DNA of 64,000 bases from CAIYRG01 sp965247505 (GTDB lineage: Bacteria; Pseudomonadota; Alphaproteobacteria; Micropepsales; Micropepsaceae). This document shows positions 26,685 to 35,242 of this stretch, in pieces (position 1 is the stretch's first letter; each line of letters opens with the position of its first letter). The stretch covers positions 1,302,001 to 1,366,000 of the forward strand of contig OZ252020.1 in NCBI GenBank assembly GCA_965247505.1, read 5' to 3'. The notes beneath the pieces were generated by a model. The model was not told the DNA's origin. It was given only the letters and a program-made list of their open reading frames with translations, and made no database searches. Position numbers and translations under genes: made by a program.

Positions 26685-26724
26685 GCAAAAAATACGCGCG
26701 ACGAGTGAGCCCGCCGCGCGTATT
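26685..26724 (-). terminator. Rho-independent terminator of the peroxiredoxin gene
   Basis: Perfect 10-bp inverted repeat AATACGCGCG/CGCGCGTATT (26691-26700 and 26715-26724) followed on the minus strand by a run of T (26685-26690). Lies 24 bp past the peroxiredoxin stop and about 40 bp from the IS1595 end. Confidence 0.9.
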
Positions 26725-26747
26725 GAAACAAAGTAACTAGGCGAAAA

Positions 26748-27281
26748 TTAGTGTGTTTCTGCCCAGTTGATCACTGCTTCCTTTGCCCCGTTTACATGGG
26801 CAATGGGGTCGCGGTCCGAATGGGCAAAAATGATGCTTCCGTCCGGTGCGATCACAAAGGAGATGCGCTGAGCGCGGCCTTCGCGTTCCGGATTTTTCAC
26901 GTCAAACATGTCCATCACGGTGGTTTCGGGATCGGCTGCAACCGCAAACTTGCCGCGGCATTCGCTGACCGAGAATCTATCGAGCGTTTCGATATCGTCG
27001 CCGGAAACGCCGATTACGGTGGCGTTATACATCGCCAGCTCGTCTGTCGCTTCCGCAAAGGCGTTGGCTTCAATGGTGCAGCCCGGCGTAAAGGCCGCCG
27101 GATAGAAGTAAACTACGACTGGGCCCTTTGCCCGCGCCTCAGCCAATGAAAATTCGAATTGCGTGCCGCCGAGCGAGGCGGTCGCGGTAAAGTCCGGCGC
27201 AGTAGCGCCAACGGTAAGCGCCGCGTAAGCGGGCGCCGCAATAATACTGGCGAGCGCCAATGCAGCTAAGGTACGTTTCAT
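26748..27281 (-). CDS. Exported peroxiredoxin, BCP/AhpC-TSA type
   Basis: 177 residues. Sec signal peptide MKRTLAALALASIIAAPAYA, then the thioredoxin-like fold with YFYPAAFTPGCTIEANAF, where the Cys in FTPGCT is the peroxidatic residue. A second Cys in SVSECRGKF could be resolving. Reduces peroxides in the periplasm. Precedes its own terminator, and is preceded by the PQQ dehydrogenase gene with an 80-bp gap, so it may have its own promoter. An exported version of a usually cytoplasmic family. Confidence 0.88.
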   Translation of the reverse strand: MKRTLAALALASIIAAPAYAALTVGATAPDFTATASLGGTQFEFSLAEARAKGPVVVYFYPAAFTPGCTIEANAFAEATDELAMYNATVIGVSGDDIETLDRFSVSECRGKFAVAADPETTVMDMFDVKNPEREGRAQRISFVIAPDGSIIFAHSDRDPIAHVNGAKEAVINWAETH

Positions 27282-27360
27282 GCTTGTTTCCTCCGAACGT
27301 GAGCGGGCGGGACTATAGCACGGGTCTTCGCGCCGAAATAGCGCCTGAATTCAATCCAGC

Positions 27361-29634
27361 TCAGCTTTCTGGAAGGGCGTAAGCGACAAGATAATCGCCT
27401 GTTTTTGTGCCCAAACGCTCATTACCGCCTGCCGCGATCACAATAAATTGGCGTCCCGAGGAGGTCGTATACGTCATCGGACTTGCCTGCCCGCCGGCGG
27501 GCAGGCGCGCGCGCCAAAGCTCCTCGCCGGTGTAGAGCTCATAAGCCCGGAGGTAATTATCTGCCGTGCCGCTGTGAATGGTGAGGGCGCCTTCGGTTAC
27601 GATCGCGCCTCCAAGGCTGGGCGTTCCGATTCCGATGGGCAGCAAAGAGGGGATGCCTAAGGGGCCGGCATCGCGCGCGGTTCCGATAGGAAGCTTCCAA
27701 AAGTAATCATTGGTGTTGAGGTCGATGAATTCGAGAAAGCCCCAGGGCGGCGCGTTGCAGGGAACGCCTAAGGGCCCGAGAAAGGGTTCTGATTGTTTCT
27801 CGTAAGAACCGTCTTCATTGCGAACCATGCGATCATAGGACGCGATCGCGTTGGTATTGACGACAATCAATTTGCTGCGTTGATCTACGGCGATGCCACC
27901 CCATCCAATAGTTCCCATGGCGCCTGGAAATGTGATCGTGGGCGTAAGGCCGGGCGGAGTGAACGGGCCCTCATAGCGCGCTTGTTTGAACTTGATCCGG
28001 CAGACGAGCTGGTCGAGCGGGATCAAGCCCCACATGTCTTTTTCGGTGAGCGGGTCCGGAAGAAAAGAGATTTCCGAGCGCAATTGTGTGCTTGAGAGCG
28101 GTAATCCGCTTCCCGCCGGCGTTGCGGCTTCATAAGTTGGCCTGAGCGGCTCTCCGGTTTCCCGGTTGAGTACAAAGATATCGCCATATTTTGTCGCCTG
28201 CACGAGCGCAGGTTGAACCCTACCGGGCGCAGGTAAATTGACGAGTACAGGCTGCGCGACATGGCCGTAATTCCACACATCGCGGCGCGTCGTTTGGAAC
28301 GACCAGCGCAGGTTTCCGGATGCAAGCTCCAGCGCGACAATTGAATTGGCGTAGCGCTCGTCAAATTCTCGAAGGCTCGTTCCATCTGTGACAAGCGGCG
28401 GGCTTCCCGTCGTGACATAGACTAAGCCCAGATCAGCATCAGCCGAGAATGGCGCCGAGGCTTGCGGCGTGCCTTTGGTGTATTCATCCCCATTTCTTGT
28501 TTGGCCCATATCCCAGGCCCATTCGCGTCTTCCATTTTGAACATTGAACGCACGAACGACGCCGGAGGGCGCTTGAGAAGACGAATCCGCCTTGACTGCG
28601 CCGCCGATCAGAATGCGGTTACCGACAATGGTCGGGGGTGAGGGGACAAAATAAGAGCCGGGTTCGACCGCCCCCATGCCCTCAATCAAGGACACAAAAC
28701 CGTTCTCACCGAATTCAGTGCAAGGCTCTCCCGTCTCGGCATCTAGCGCGTATAGCCGGGCGTCAGCTGTTACGCCGACGATTCTTTGGGCGCAGGCGCC
28801 GTTAGCACCTTGGCGTGCATGATAGGCAACGCCCCGGCAGACGAGCGAGATGGCGTTTGTCGTGTCCGACCCGGAATCGAAGCGCCAGCGTTCTTCGCCG
28901 GTATCCGCGTTCAGCGCAATGATATGGCTGTGGGGCGTACAAAAATAAAGTGTGTCGTCGATTTCGATTGGCGTTGCTTGAAAGGCAAATGCGTTCTCCA
29001 AATCGCCCTCGCGCGGGCCATCGCTGCTTCTGTAGGTCCAAGCGCGCTCCAGCTGTGAGACATTGTCTCTGTTGATTTGATCGAGCGTCGAGTAATGCGA
29101 TCCAAAGATTGAATTTCCATAATGGCGCCAATCTCCTTCACCAGCGGTTTGCTCTCTCACGCTGAACTGCGGACCCGTTTGGGCTTGGAGCTGCTGAGTG
29201 CCGAATAGAGCGGCACCGCCAAGAAATGCGATCGCGATCGCGCCGATTACTTTCTTCCTCGATGTAGTGTCGATCGTTTTTTCGTCGCCCGAGCCTGCCC
29301 GTGTAAGACTGCGACGGACCCACGGCGTGTAAAGCCAGGCCATGAGAATGATAGGCAGGGTGACGCGCGGCGCTGCGGTCCAAAAATCGTAACCGGTTTC
29401 CCAAAGCGCCCATAATATCGTCGCAACAACGGTGAGCTGAAAGATGGCCGAACCGATAGGGCTTCGCATCCACAACAGAACGCTTGAAGCGATAATTGCT
29501 GCACCGGCAATTACGTAATAGGGCGAGCCGTCAAGCGTGAACAACCAAGCACCGCCGCAAAATAGAAAAAGGCCGATCGGGCCAATTAACGCGGCGAATA
29601 TCCGAAGCGGCCAGGCGGGGTTCTTACTAGGCAT
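27361..29634 (-). CDS. Membrane-bound PQQ-dependent dehydrogenase (glucose/quinate type)
   Basis: 757 residues. The N-terminal 140 residues hold about five membrane segments, followed by an eight-bladed quinoprotein propeller: EGDWRHYGNSIFGSHYSTLDQI, TPIEIDDTLYFCTPHSHIIALN, repeated W-motifs such as TGEERWRFDSG and TGEELWRARL, and TVVSNRIL-like PTIVGNRILIGG. This is the layout of GCD/QuiA enzymes, which oxidise sugars or quinate/shikimate in the periplasm and pass electrons to ubiquinone. Start at 29634 was chosen because residues before MPSKNPAWPL lack membrane-protein character and GGAG is present. Quinate would suit the aromatic context but sugar is equally possible. Confidence 0.87.
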   Translation of the reverse strand: MPSKNPAWPLRIFAALIGPIGLFLFCGGAWLFTLDGSPYYVIAGAAIIASSVLLWMRSPIGSAIFQLTVVATILWALWETGYDFWTAAPRVTLPIILMAWLYTPWVRRSLTRAGSGDEKTIDTTSRKKVIGAIAIAFLGGAALFGTQQLQAQTGPQFSVREQTAGEGDWRHYGNSIFGSHYSTLDQINRDNVSQLERAWTYRSSDGPREGDLENAFAFQATPIEIDDTLYFCTPHSHIIALNADTGEERWRFDSGSDTTNAISLVCRGVAYHARQGANGACAQRIVGVTADARLYALDAETGEPCTEFGENGFVSLIEGMGAVEPGSYFVPSPPTIVGNRILIGGAVKADSSSQAPSGVVRAFNVQNGRREWAWDMGQTRNGDEYTKGTPQASAPFSADADLGLVYVTTGSPPLVTDGTSLREFDERYANSIVALELASGNLRWSFQTTRRDVWNYGHVAQPVLVNLPAPGRVQPALVQATKYGDIFVLNRETGEPLRPTYEAATPAGSGLPLSSTQLRSEISFLPDPLTEKDMWGLIPLDQLVCRIKFKQARYEGPFTPPGLTPTITFPGAMGTIGWGGIAVDQRSKLIVVNTNAIASYDRMVRNEDGSYEKQSEPFLGPLGVPCNAPPWGFLEFIDLNTNDYFWKLPIGTARDAGPLGIPSLLPIGIGTPSLGGAIVTEGALTIHSGTADNYLRAYELYTGEELWRARLPAGGQASPMTYTTSSGRQFIVIAAGGNERLGTKTGDYLVAYALPES

Positions 29635-29980
29635 ACGCAACTCCGTAGACACACGGGGAAGAGTAAGCTCGCAGGGCGCTCCGAAAATGCAAACACAATT
29701 CGGGGATACCGGTTCCATGACAAATTTCGGGGCTCGAACGGGCTTGCCCTCTGAATTAAGAGGACGTTCCCTGAATTTCCAGGATTTTATATGGAGAAAA
29801 AGCGGCAATTCCACGAAATTTGTGGGAAAATCCGCCTAAAATGTGGATTTGGGGCCCGATCCGCCTCGGCTGCGGCTAATCGCCTTCGGGTAAGGCAAAA
29901 AGCGTCACCGGCGCATCGACAGCTGAAGCCCTTCGGCCTATCTCACTGGTTTCCTTACCAGTTGAATGTGAGCCTCGCCA
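29635..29980. other. Intergenic region with possible decayed sequence
   Basis: No gene supported. The plus strand at about 29700-29840 has an open frame with GRSLNFQDFIWRKSGNSTKF, which resembles short fragments repeated in rhizobial genomes as I remember them, but lacks a start signal. Promoters for the divergent PQQ dehydrogenase and DHA2 transporter must lie here; none is obvious. Confidence 0.4.
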
Positions 29981-31369
29981 TTGTCCTCCGACAAACCAAC
30001 GCCTCATCAAGACGGTCTGCCGGTGCCGCGCCGCTATTGGGCGATGCTCTCCGTCGCGCTGGTGCTCATCATGTCGGTGATGGATTCGACCATGGCGAAT
30101 GTCGCCTTGCCGACCATCGCCGCCGATATCGGTATTGAGCCCTCGTTAGCGGTCTGGATCGTCAATGCCTACCTGATGGCGATCTTGGTCACGCTGCTTC
30201 CTCTATCGGCGCTGGGTGACATCATCGGCTATAGCCGCGTTTACATGGGCGGCATGGTGGTCTTCGGCATCGCCTCGGTTGCGACGGCGCTTTCCGATTC
30301 CATGTACACGCTTCTGATGGCGCGCATCCTTATGGGGATCGGCGCCTCGGGCGTGATGAGCATCAACATGGCGGTCGTGCGTTTCATCTTTCCGGTGAAT
30401 GTGATGGGCCGAGGCATCGGATTGAACGCACTCATCATCGCGGTCTCGGCCGCCGCCGGACCGACGGTGGCCAGTATTATTCTCTCCTTTGCCGAATGGC
30501 CCTGGCTTTTTGCGGTCAATGCGCCGATCAGCATTTTTGCTGTCATTGTCGGCTTCTATTCGCTGCCCCCAAATATTCGGGTGCGCAAGCCATTCGACTA
30601 TGTGAGCGCTTTTTTGAATGCGGTCACTTTTGCGCTTCTCATCATTTTGATTGGGACGCTCGGTCAGAGCCAGAACCCACTACTTGTCGGCTTCGAGCTT
30701 ACCGTGATGCTCGGTTGCGGCTATGTGCTTTATCAGCGCCAGGTGCATGCGTCTTCGCCTCTGGTTCCGTTCGATCTTTTACGCATCCCGATATTTGGCC
30801 TCTCGATCGGGACCTCGACATGTTCTTTTATCGCGCAGACATTGGCGCTGATTTCCATTCCGTTCTTTTTCCAGACCAATCTCGGTTTTACCGCCGTCCA
30901 GACCGGCTTTTTGATGACGCCGTGGCCGCTCGCTACAGGTGTGACGGCGCCGATCGCCGGACGGTTGGCGGATCGATATCCGGCGGGGCTATTGGGCTCA
31001 TTAGGTTTGGTGGCGTTCTCCGCGGGACTGATAGGTTTAGCAACGCTGGTCGAGGGCGCGTCGACTTTCGATATCGCTTGGCGGATGGCGCTCGCTGGTG
31101 CGGGCTTCGGCCTCTACCAGTCACCTAACAACAGGACTTTGATTCTGTCGGCGCCGAGAGATCGCAGCGGAGGCGCCGCCGGGATGCAAGGGATGGCTAG
31201 GCTTGTCGGTCAGACCGTTGGCGCGGCGATCACAGCGGTTCTGTTCAGTATTTCGCTTCAGGAGCGGGCAACTATTTTTGCAATAGGGGCGGGCGCGTTA
31301 TTTGCATTGATTGGGGCGGTTGTGAGCGGGCTTCGCATGCGCGAAAGCACACTCAGAGACGCGCCATAA
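29981..31369 (+). CDS. MFS transporter, DHA2-type drug exporter
   Basis: 462 residues, about 14 membrane segments. Helix 1 has IMSVMDSTMANVALPTIA (the DxTxxNVALP-like motif of DHA2 carriers), loop 2-3 LGDIIGYSRVYMGG, and helix 5 GLNALIIAVSAAAGPTVASIIL (antiporter motif C region). Proton-driven efflux of small molecules is expected. The start is uncertain: TTG at 29981 is the first possible one in frame, and no strong ribosome-binding site is visible. Confidence 0.82.
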   Translation: MSSDKPTPHQDGLPVPRRYWAMLSVALVLIMSVMDSTMANVALPTIAADIGIEPSLAVWIVNAYLMAILVTLLPLSALGDIIGYSRVYMGGMVVFGIASVATALSDSMYTLLMARILMGIGASGVMSINMAVVRFIFPVNVMGRGIGLNALIIAVSAAAGPTVASIILSFAEWPWLFAVNAPISIFAVIVGFYSLPPNIRVRKPFDYVSAFLNAVTFALLIILIGTLGQSQNPLLVGFELTVMLGCGYVLYQRQVHASSPLVPFDLLRIPIFGLSIGTSTCSFIAQTLALISIPFFFQTNLGFTAVQTGFLMTPWPLATGVTAPIAGRLADRYPAGLLGSLGLVAFSAGLIGLATLVEGASTFDIAWRMALAGAGFGLYQSPNNRTLILSAPRDRSGGAAGMQGMARLVGQTVGAAITAVLFSISLQERATIFAIGAGALFALIGAVVSGLRMRESTLRDAP

Positions 31370-31431
31370 AAGCAGGACCTTGGCGGATTGTGGTCTGAAT
31401 GGGCCCTATTGCCGCGCGCCGGTTGAACGCG

Positions 31432-31480
31432 TTGACTTTCCTACCCACATAAGTATGACAGGTTCAACAAAACTTCATAC
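31432..31480 (+). promoter_or_regulatory. nicT promoter with NikR operator
   Basis: GTATGA (31453-31458) and TCATAC (31475-31480) are separated by exactly 16 bases, a perfect match to the NikR operator GTATGA-N16-TCATAC known from Escherichia coli. A promoter TTGACT (31432-31437), 16-bp spacer, TATGAC (31454-31459) overlaps the left half-site. The first codon of the nickel permease is 15 bp downstream, so nickel-bound NikR should block transcription. A nikR gene is at 55065-55538. Confidence 0.85.
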
Positions 31481-31495
31481 CGACGAGGCTGCTGC

Positions 31496-32332
31496 TTGGA
31501 AGAAGCGCTTACCGGCTCTTGGCCATTTATCTGTGCTATCGCCTTCACTTTAGGGCTTCGCCATGGCTTGGATGCCGATCATCTTGCGACCATTGACGGG
31601 CTCGCGCGCCGAAACGCAACCCGCAACCCGCTTCTCTCGCAGCTTTCGGGCACCTTGTTTTCGCTTGGCCACGGGATCGTCATTCTTGCCATCGCCCTCA
31701 GCGCGTCGCTGCTCGCCGGCCAATGGCAGACACCGGAATGGCTTGAGATTAGCGGAGCCACGATTTCCATCTCCTTTCTGCTTGGGCTCGCCTTTCTAAA
31801 TCTTTATTCAGTGTGGGTTACACCACGCGATCAGATTGTCGCTCCTGCGGGGATCAAGTCGCGCCTCTTCAGCCGAATCATTAATGTCGAAAGGCCCATT
31901 GTTGTTCTTGCCGTGGGCATGTTGTTCGCACTGTCTTTCGATACCATTACCCATGCTGCGCTTTTTGCCATTGTCGCCGAGAGCTTCGGCGGGGTGGGGC
32001 CGACACTGATTCTTGCTGCGCTGTTTGTGCTCGGCATGTTGATTGCCGATGGGGCAAACGGTTTTTGGATATCTTATATTATACGCCGCGCCGATCGGCG
32101 GGCTGCTGTCGCCTCGCGCGTGATGGCCACCACGATAGGTCTCTTGAGCCTTGGCGTCGCCGCACTGACCCTGTTCAAGCTTCTTTCACCGGCTCTTGAG
32201 CAGGCGACTGAAGAGGCAGGCTATTGGGTAGGTATCGGTGTGCTTGCGGCAGTAGGGCTTGCCTTCGGTCTTGCGATGTTCGTGGTCAATGCGCATTCGC
32301 ACGCCGAGCCTGAGAAAATCGCCGCGGAGTAG
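31496..32332 (+). CDS. NiCoT-family nickel (cobalt) permease
   Basis: 278 residues, about eight membrane segments. RHGLDADHLATIDGLARR carries the NiCoT signature HX4DH in helix 2; LGHGIVILAIAL, LFALSFDTITHAALFA and LFVLGMLIADGANGF are further family motifs. Imports Ni2+ (or Co2+). Start is TTG at 31496 with GAGG upstream; the only nearby ATG (31455) is out of frame and inside the NikR operator. Regulation by NikR is predicted from the operator. No nickel enzyme is obvious in the window except possibly pirin. Confidence 0.92.
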   Translation: MEEALTGSWPFICAIAFTLGLRHGLDADHLATIDGLARRNATRNPLLSQLSGTLFSLGHGIVILAIALSASLLAGQWQTPEWLEISGATISISFLLGLAFLNLYSVWVTPRDQIVAPAGIKSRLFSRIINVERPIVVLAVGMLFALSFDTITHAALFAIVAESFGGVGPTLILAALFVLGMLIADGANGFWISYIIRRADRRAAVASRVMATTIGLLSLGVAALTLFKLLSPALEQATEEAGYWVGIGVLAAVGLAFGLAMFVVNAHSHAEPEKIAAE

Positions 32333-32414
32333 CTTAAGCGCCTAAATCGATCCTGCAGATTGATCATCACGCCGTCATGGTTCAGGCTCGGGACATTCGA
32401 CAGCTGGGCGGGGC

Positions 32415-32855
32415 ATGTCTGACGGTGAGAAGACCACAAAGAGGCGCGCTTCGTCATATGATGCGGAGGCCGAGGGCTTTTTCGGAGGCGTTTGGTTTTT
32501 TGGCCATCTCATGGTCGCCCTTGCGCTGCTCGACGCCTTTTTGTTTCGTAATCTGCTGATCCCAGAATTGGTCGGAAACGAAGCCGCAATTACCGATCAG
32601 GTGCGGAGGCTGGTCCTGTGGGCAGGTGTGGTGTTCGCACCCCTAATGCTCATTTACGCGATGACCAAGCGGACGGCACGAACCCGTGCGCGCCTTTACC
32701 AATTTGGCGGATGGGTATTTTTCGGCATAACGGTCTACTGGCTGGTCGAAGATTATCAACAATATGGCGAGCCGGGCAGTTTCACCACACGGATCAACCT
32801 TGCCATCGGGCGCATCGAATCTTTCATCGGGTTCGAACTACCCCATCTAGAATAA
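32415..32855 (+). CDS. Small integral membrane protein of unknown function
   Basis: 146 residues, with charged N-terminus (EKTTKRRASSYDAEAEGFF) and three hydrophobic segments (FGHLMVALALLDAFLF; LVLWAGVVFAPLMLIYA; FGGWVFFGITVYWLV). No motif recognised. Lies 82 bp after the nickel permease on the same strand and convergent with the Rieske operon. Could be co-transcribed with the permease. Confidence 0.6.
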   Translation: MSDGEKTTKRRASSYDAEAEGFFGGVWFFGHLMVALALLDAFLFRNLLIPELVGNEAAITDQVRRLVLWAGVVFAPLMLIYAMTKRTARTRARLYQFGGWVFFGITVYWLVEDYQQYGEPGSFTTRINLAIGRIESFIGFELPHLE

Positions 32856-32891
32856 GTCAGGTCGATCAATTCTGCTCGACTAAATAGTGTC

Positions 32892-33956
32892 CTAAAGGTC
32901 GAGCGTATTCGGCGCGAAAATCTCTTCGAGCGCAACACGACGGTCGCACAGTCCCTGCTCGTGAATATATTGGGTTATCGTCTCCAGCACATGCCGCGAG
33001 GACCTCAAGCCATAGGGCATGACGTCCTGTGCCAGAATGTTTTCTGCGGCGGGATCGAGCGCACCCACTTGGGCATTGATATCGATCCAAGGTTGAGCTG
33101 CCTTACGCACCGCTTCTTTCGCCTTATTAAACGCGGTGTAAAGATTGAGCACGACCCATGGGTGCTGTTCGTATAATGCGCGTTTCACCACAACGATGTG
33201 GTTGATTGGAAAAATATTGGTCTTGTCGTAGAAGCGTTTGGCCTCTGTACGTGCATCGAAAAGATTTCTAATCGACGGCTCTTTGGAAAGATCAATCCGG
33301 CTGCGGTCCACCAAATTTGCGTCATTAATATAATGCGCGCAGGCGTCGAGCTCTCCATTTAGAAGCATCTCGCCGATACTCGAACTCAGTGGGATCGGAG
33401 TAATGTCCATCCCTTCCGGCGGTTTGAATCCGGTCGAATGACCATGGCTCTTATCGTCGTTGCGCTCCATGTACCATTTCATATCCTCCGGCTTCACGCC
33501 GAATTCATGCTGAAGCACGCCGCGGACCCAGATTGCCGCGGTTTGCTGATATTCGGGCACGCCGATGCGCTTACCCTTCAAATCCTCAGGCGAATTTATT
33601 CCGGCGCCCTCGCGCACGATGACGTTGGTGTGGAAGAATTTGCGCATGGTGTAAACGGGTATGCCCACCCAATCGCGATTGCCCAGCGATGTCGCGATGG
33701 TCAATGTCGACATCGACATTTCCGATATATCGAAATCGGCATAGCGAAGTTGGCGCCAGAACATCTCGGAGGGATGATTTGCCGTCGGAACGAGGCGAAT
33801 GCCTTCAACAGGGATATCCCCATTCAGCAAGGGGCGGGAGCGCGGATTGTCGCTGAGCACCATGCTGAGTTGTAGAACCGAACGGCCAGGATTGGCGATG
33901 TCCGTCGCCCAATTGTCGGAATGCGACGTGCCTGAATTGCCCGTTGATGTCACCAT
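32892..33956 (-). CDS. 4,5-dihydroxyphthalate decarboxylase-like protein 1 (Pht5-like)
   Basis: 354 residues, no signal peptide. Type 2 periplasmic-binding-protein fold used as a cytoplasmic enzyme: FWRQLRYADFDISEMSMS, IPVYTMRKFFHTNVIV, GINSPEDLKGKRIGVPEYQQ with TAAIWVRGVLQHEFGV, INHIVVVKRALYEQHPW and VMPYGLRSSRHVLET. These segments match 4,5-dihydroxyphthalate decarboxylase (Pht5), which releases CO2 to give protocatechuate. It ends the operon of three Rieske oxygenases, and its ATG overlaps the last oxygenase stop (AAATGGTGA). Its N-terminus is about 25 residues longer than the other two copies. Substrate is inferred. Confidence 0.82.
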   Translation of the reverse strand: MVTSTGNSGTSHSDNWATDIANPGRSVLQLSMVLSDNPRSRPLLNGDIPVEGIRLVPTANHPSEMFWRQLRYADFDISEMSMSTLTIATSLGNRDWVGIPVYTMRKFFHTNVIVREGAGINSPEDLKGKRIGVPEYQQTAAIWVRGVLQHEFGVKPEDMKWYMERNDDKSHGHSTGFKPPEGMDITPIPLSSSIGEMLLNGELDACAHYINDANLVDRSRIDLSKEPSIRNLFDARTEAKRFYDKTNIFPINHIVVVKRALYEQHPWVVLNLYTAFNKAKEAVRKAAQPWIDINAQVGALDPAAENILAQDVMPYGLRSSRHVLETITQYIHEQGLCDRRVALEEIFAPNTLDL

Positions 33957-35221
33957 TTTGCTTTAATTTCCTCTTCGAAGGCATCCCGCCAATCCTGGCC
34001 TTTGGGGACCATACGGTCGTGGGGGCGTACCATGCGATAGCTTTGTGCGTCTACGCCGCGCGGTTTGCCCCCGTCTTCAGAAGTAGCGATGCCTTCCAGC
34101 AAGATTCTACGCATCGCAACGATCGCCTTGTCGGAGGTGCCTAAGAATTCCTTGGAGCGGTCGCAGATCGGCCCCATGCCCTCTTGCAGAGCGAAATCTT
34201 GTGTGTTTACACCGACAATGCCGGTGAAGTTCTGTGTTTTCTGCATCTCGCGGTCGATGAGATAATCGTTCGACTGATTTTTCTTCAAACGGAAAGTGCT
34301 CGGAATGATATCCTCGACGCCGCGCCCCATATCGGCTTCACGCTTTGCCTTCCACGCGTCCGACATCTCGATGGTGGAATCATAAGCGCAATTCCAATTG
34401 TAGACATGGGTTGTATTGTCATCGATCGGCATCCAAACATGTCCGTCCAAGCGTGGGACTTCGTTGCGACCACCGAACCAGCCCATCGTGTTGGCGCGCA
34501 TTTGTTGCGCCGGCATGACGTAGTGGTAGACCCGGACATATAGTCCGTCCTCGCCCATGTCGCGTTGCGAGACATAGTAATAACCATAATCCGTGCGCTC
34601 CACATCGATGCGCGGCGTACGGTCGCGCTGACGCAATACGGATTTGTCGCCAATGTGATTGTTATGCGCAAAGGAAGAGTGCGCGGTGTCGAGCCCGCCT
34701 TCGAGGCCTTGTAGCCAATTGCAGTTCTCAAAAGTTTTCGAGACGTTTCTTTTTTCGGGCGGTGCACGTAGCCACTCGTAATCCGGTTCCGGCGGCTGCT
34801 CTCCTATAGGGCCCATATAGGTCCAAATGACGCCGCCTTTTTCGACGGTGGGATAGGCAAGTATTTTGACTTTGGCTTGGAGCGTGGTTCCGGCCGGTTC
34901 GGACGGCATGTCGACGCAATCGCCATTTCGATCGAACTTCCAGCCGTGATAGACGCAGCGCAACCCGCATTCCTCATTGCGGCCGAAGAACAACGGTGCG
35001 CGGCGGTGTGGGCAATAGGCCTCGACGAGCCCTACTTTGCCGTCCGTGTCGCGAAAAGCGACTAGGTTCTCACCAAGCAAGCGGACACGTAGCGGTGCGC
35101 CGTCATTTTCGGGCAGCTCGGTGGATAAGCAGGCCGGCAACCAGTAGCGGCGGAAAAACTTTCCGCCGGGCGTGCCTGCTCCCACGCGCGTTACGCGTTC
35201 ATTTTCCGCGACGGTCAGCAT
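33950..35221 (-). CDS. Rieske aromatic oxygenase alpha subunit, copy 1
   Basis: 423 residues, phthalate-4,5-dioxygenase/O-demethylase type. Rieske 2Fe-2S ligands Cys70-x-His72 and Cys89-x2-His92 (YCPHRRAPLFFGRNEECG; CVYHGWKF). Mononuclear iron site EGGLDTAHSSFAHNN with His181 and His186. The C-terminal DFALQEGMGPICDRSKEFLG and TSDKAIVAMRRILLEG are conserved in all three copies and in phthalate dioxygenase oxygenase components. Needs an external reductase; the one at 50953-51927 is the only candidate here. Third oxygenase in the operon, 21 bp after copy 2. Confidence 0.9.
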   Translation of the reverse strand: MLTVAENERVTRVGAGTPGGKFFRRYWLPACLSTELPENDGAPLRVRLLGENLVAFRDTDGKVGLVEAYCPHRRAPLFFGRNEECGLRCVYHGWKFDRNGDCVDMPSEPAGTTLQAKVKILAYPTVEKGGVIWTYMGPIGEQPPEPDYEWLRAPPEKRNVSKTFENCNWLQGLEGGLDTAHSSFAHNNHIGDKSVLRQRDRTPRIDVERTDYGYYYVSQRDMGEDGLYVRVYHYVMPAQQMRANTMGWFGGRNEVPRLDGHVWMPIDDNTTHVYNWNCAYDSTIEMSDAWKAKREADMGRGVEDIIPSTFRLKKNQSNDYLIDREMQKTQNFTGIVGVNTQDFALQEGMGPICDRSKEFLGTSDKAIVAMRRILLEGIATSEDGGKPRGVDAQSYRMVRPHDRMVPKGQDWRDAFEEEIKAKW

Positions 35222-35242
35222 GTCCCCACCCTTTGAGCGATC

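Noticed and set aside
29537..29839. 100-codon plus-strand frame upstream of the DHA2 transporter
   Set aside because: Mostly antisense to the PQQ dehydrogenase leader, with no start signal.
32892..33956. ABC transporter receptor assignment for Pht5-like proteins
   Set aside because: No signal peptide and no ABC partners; motif order fits 4,5-dihydroxyphthalate decarboxylase.
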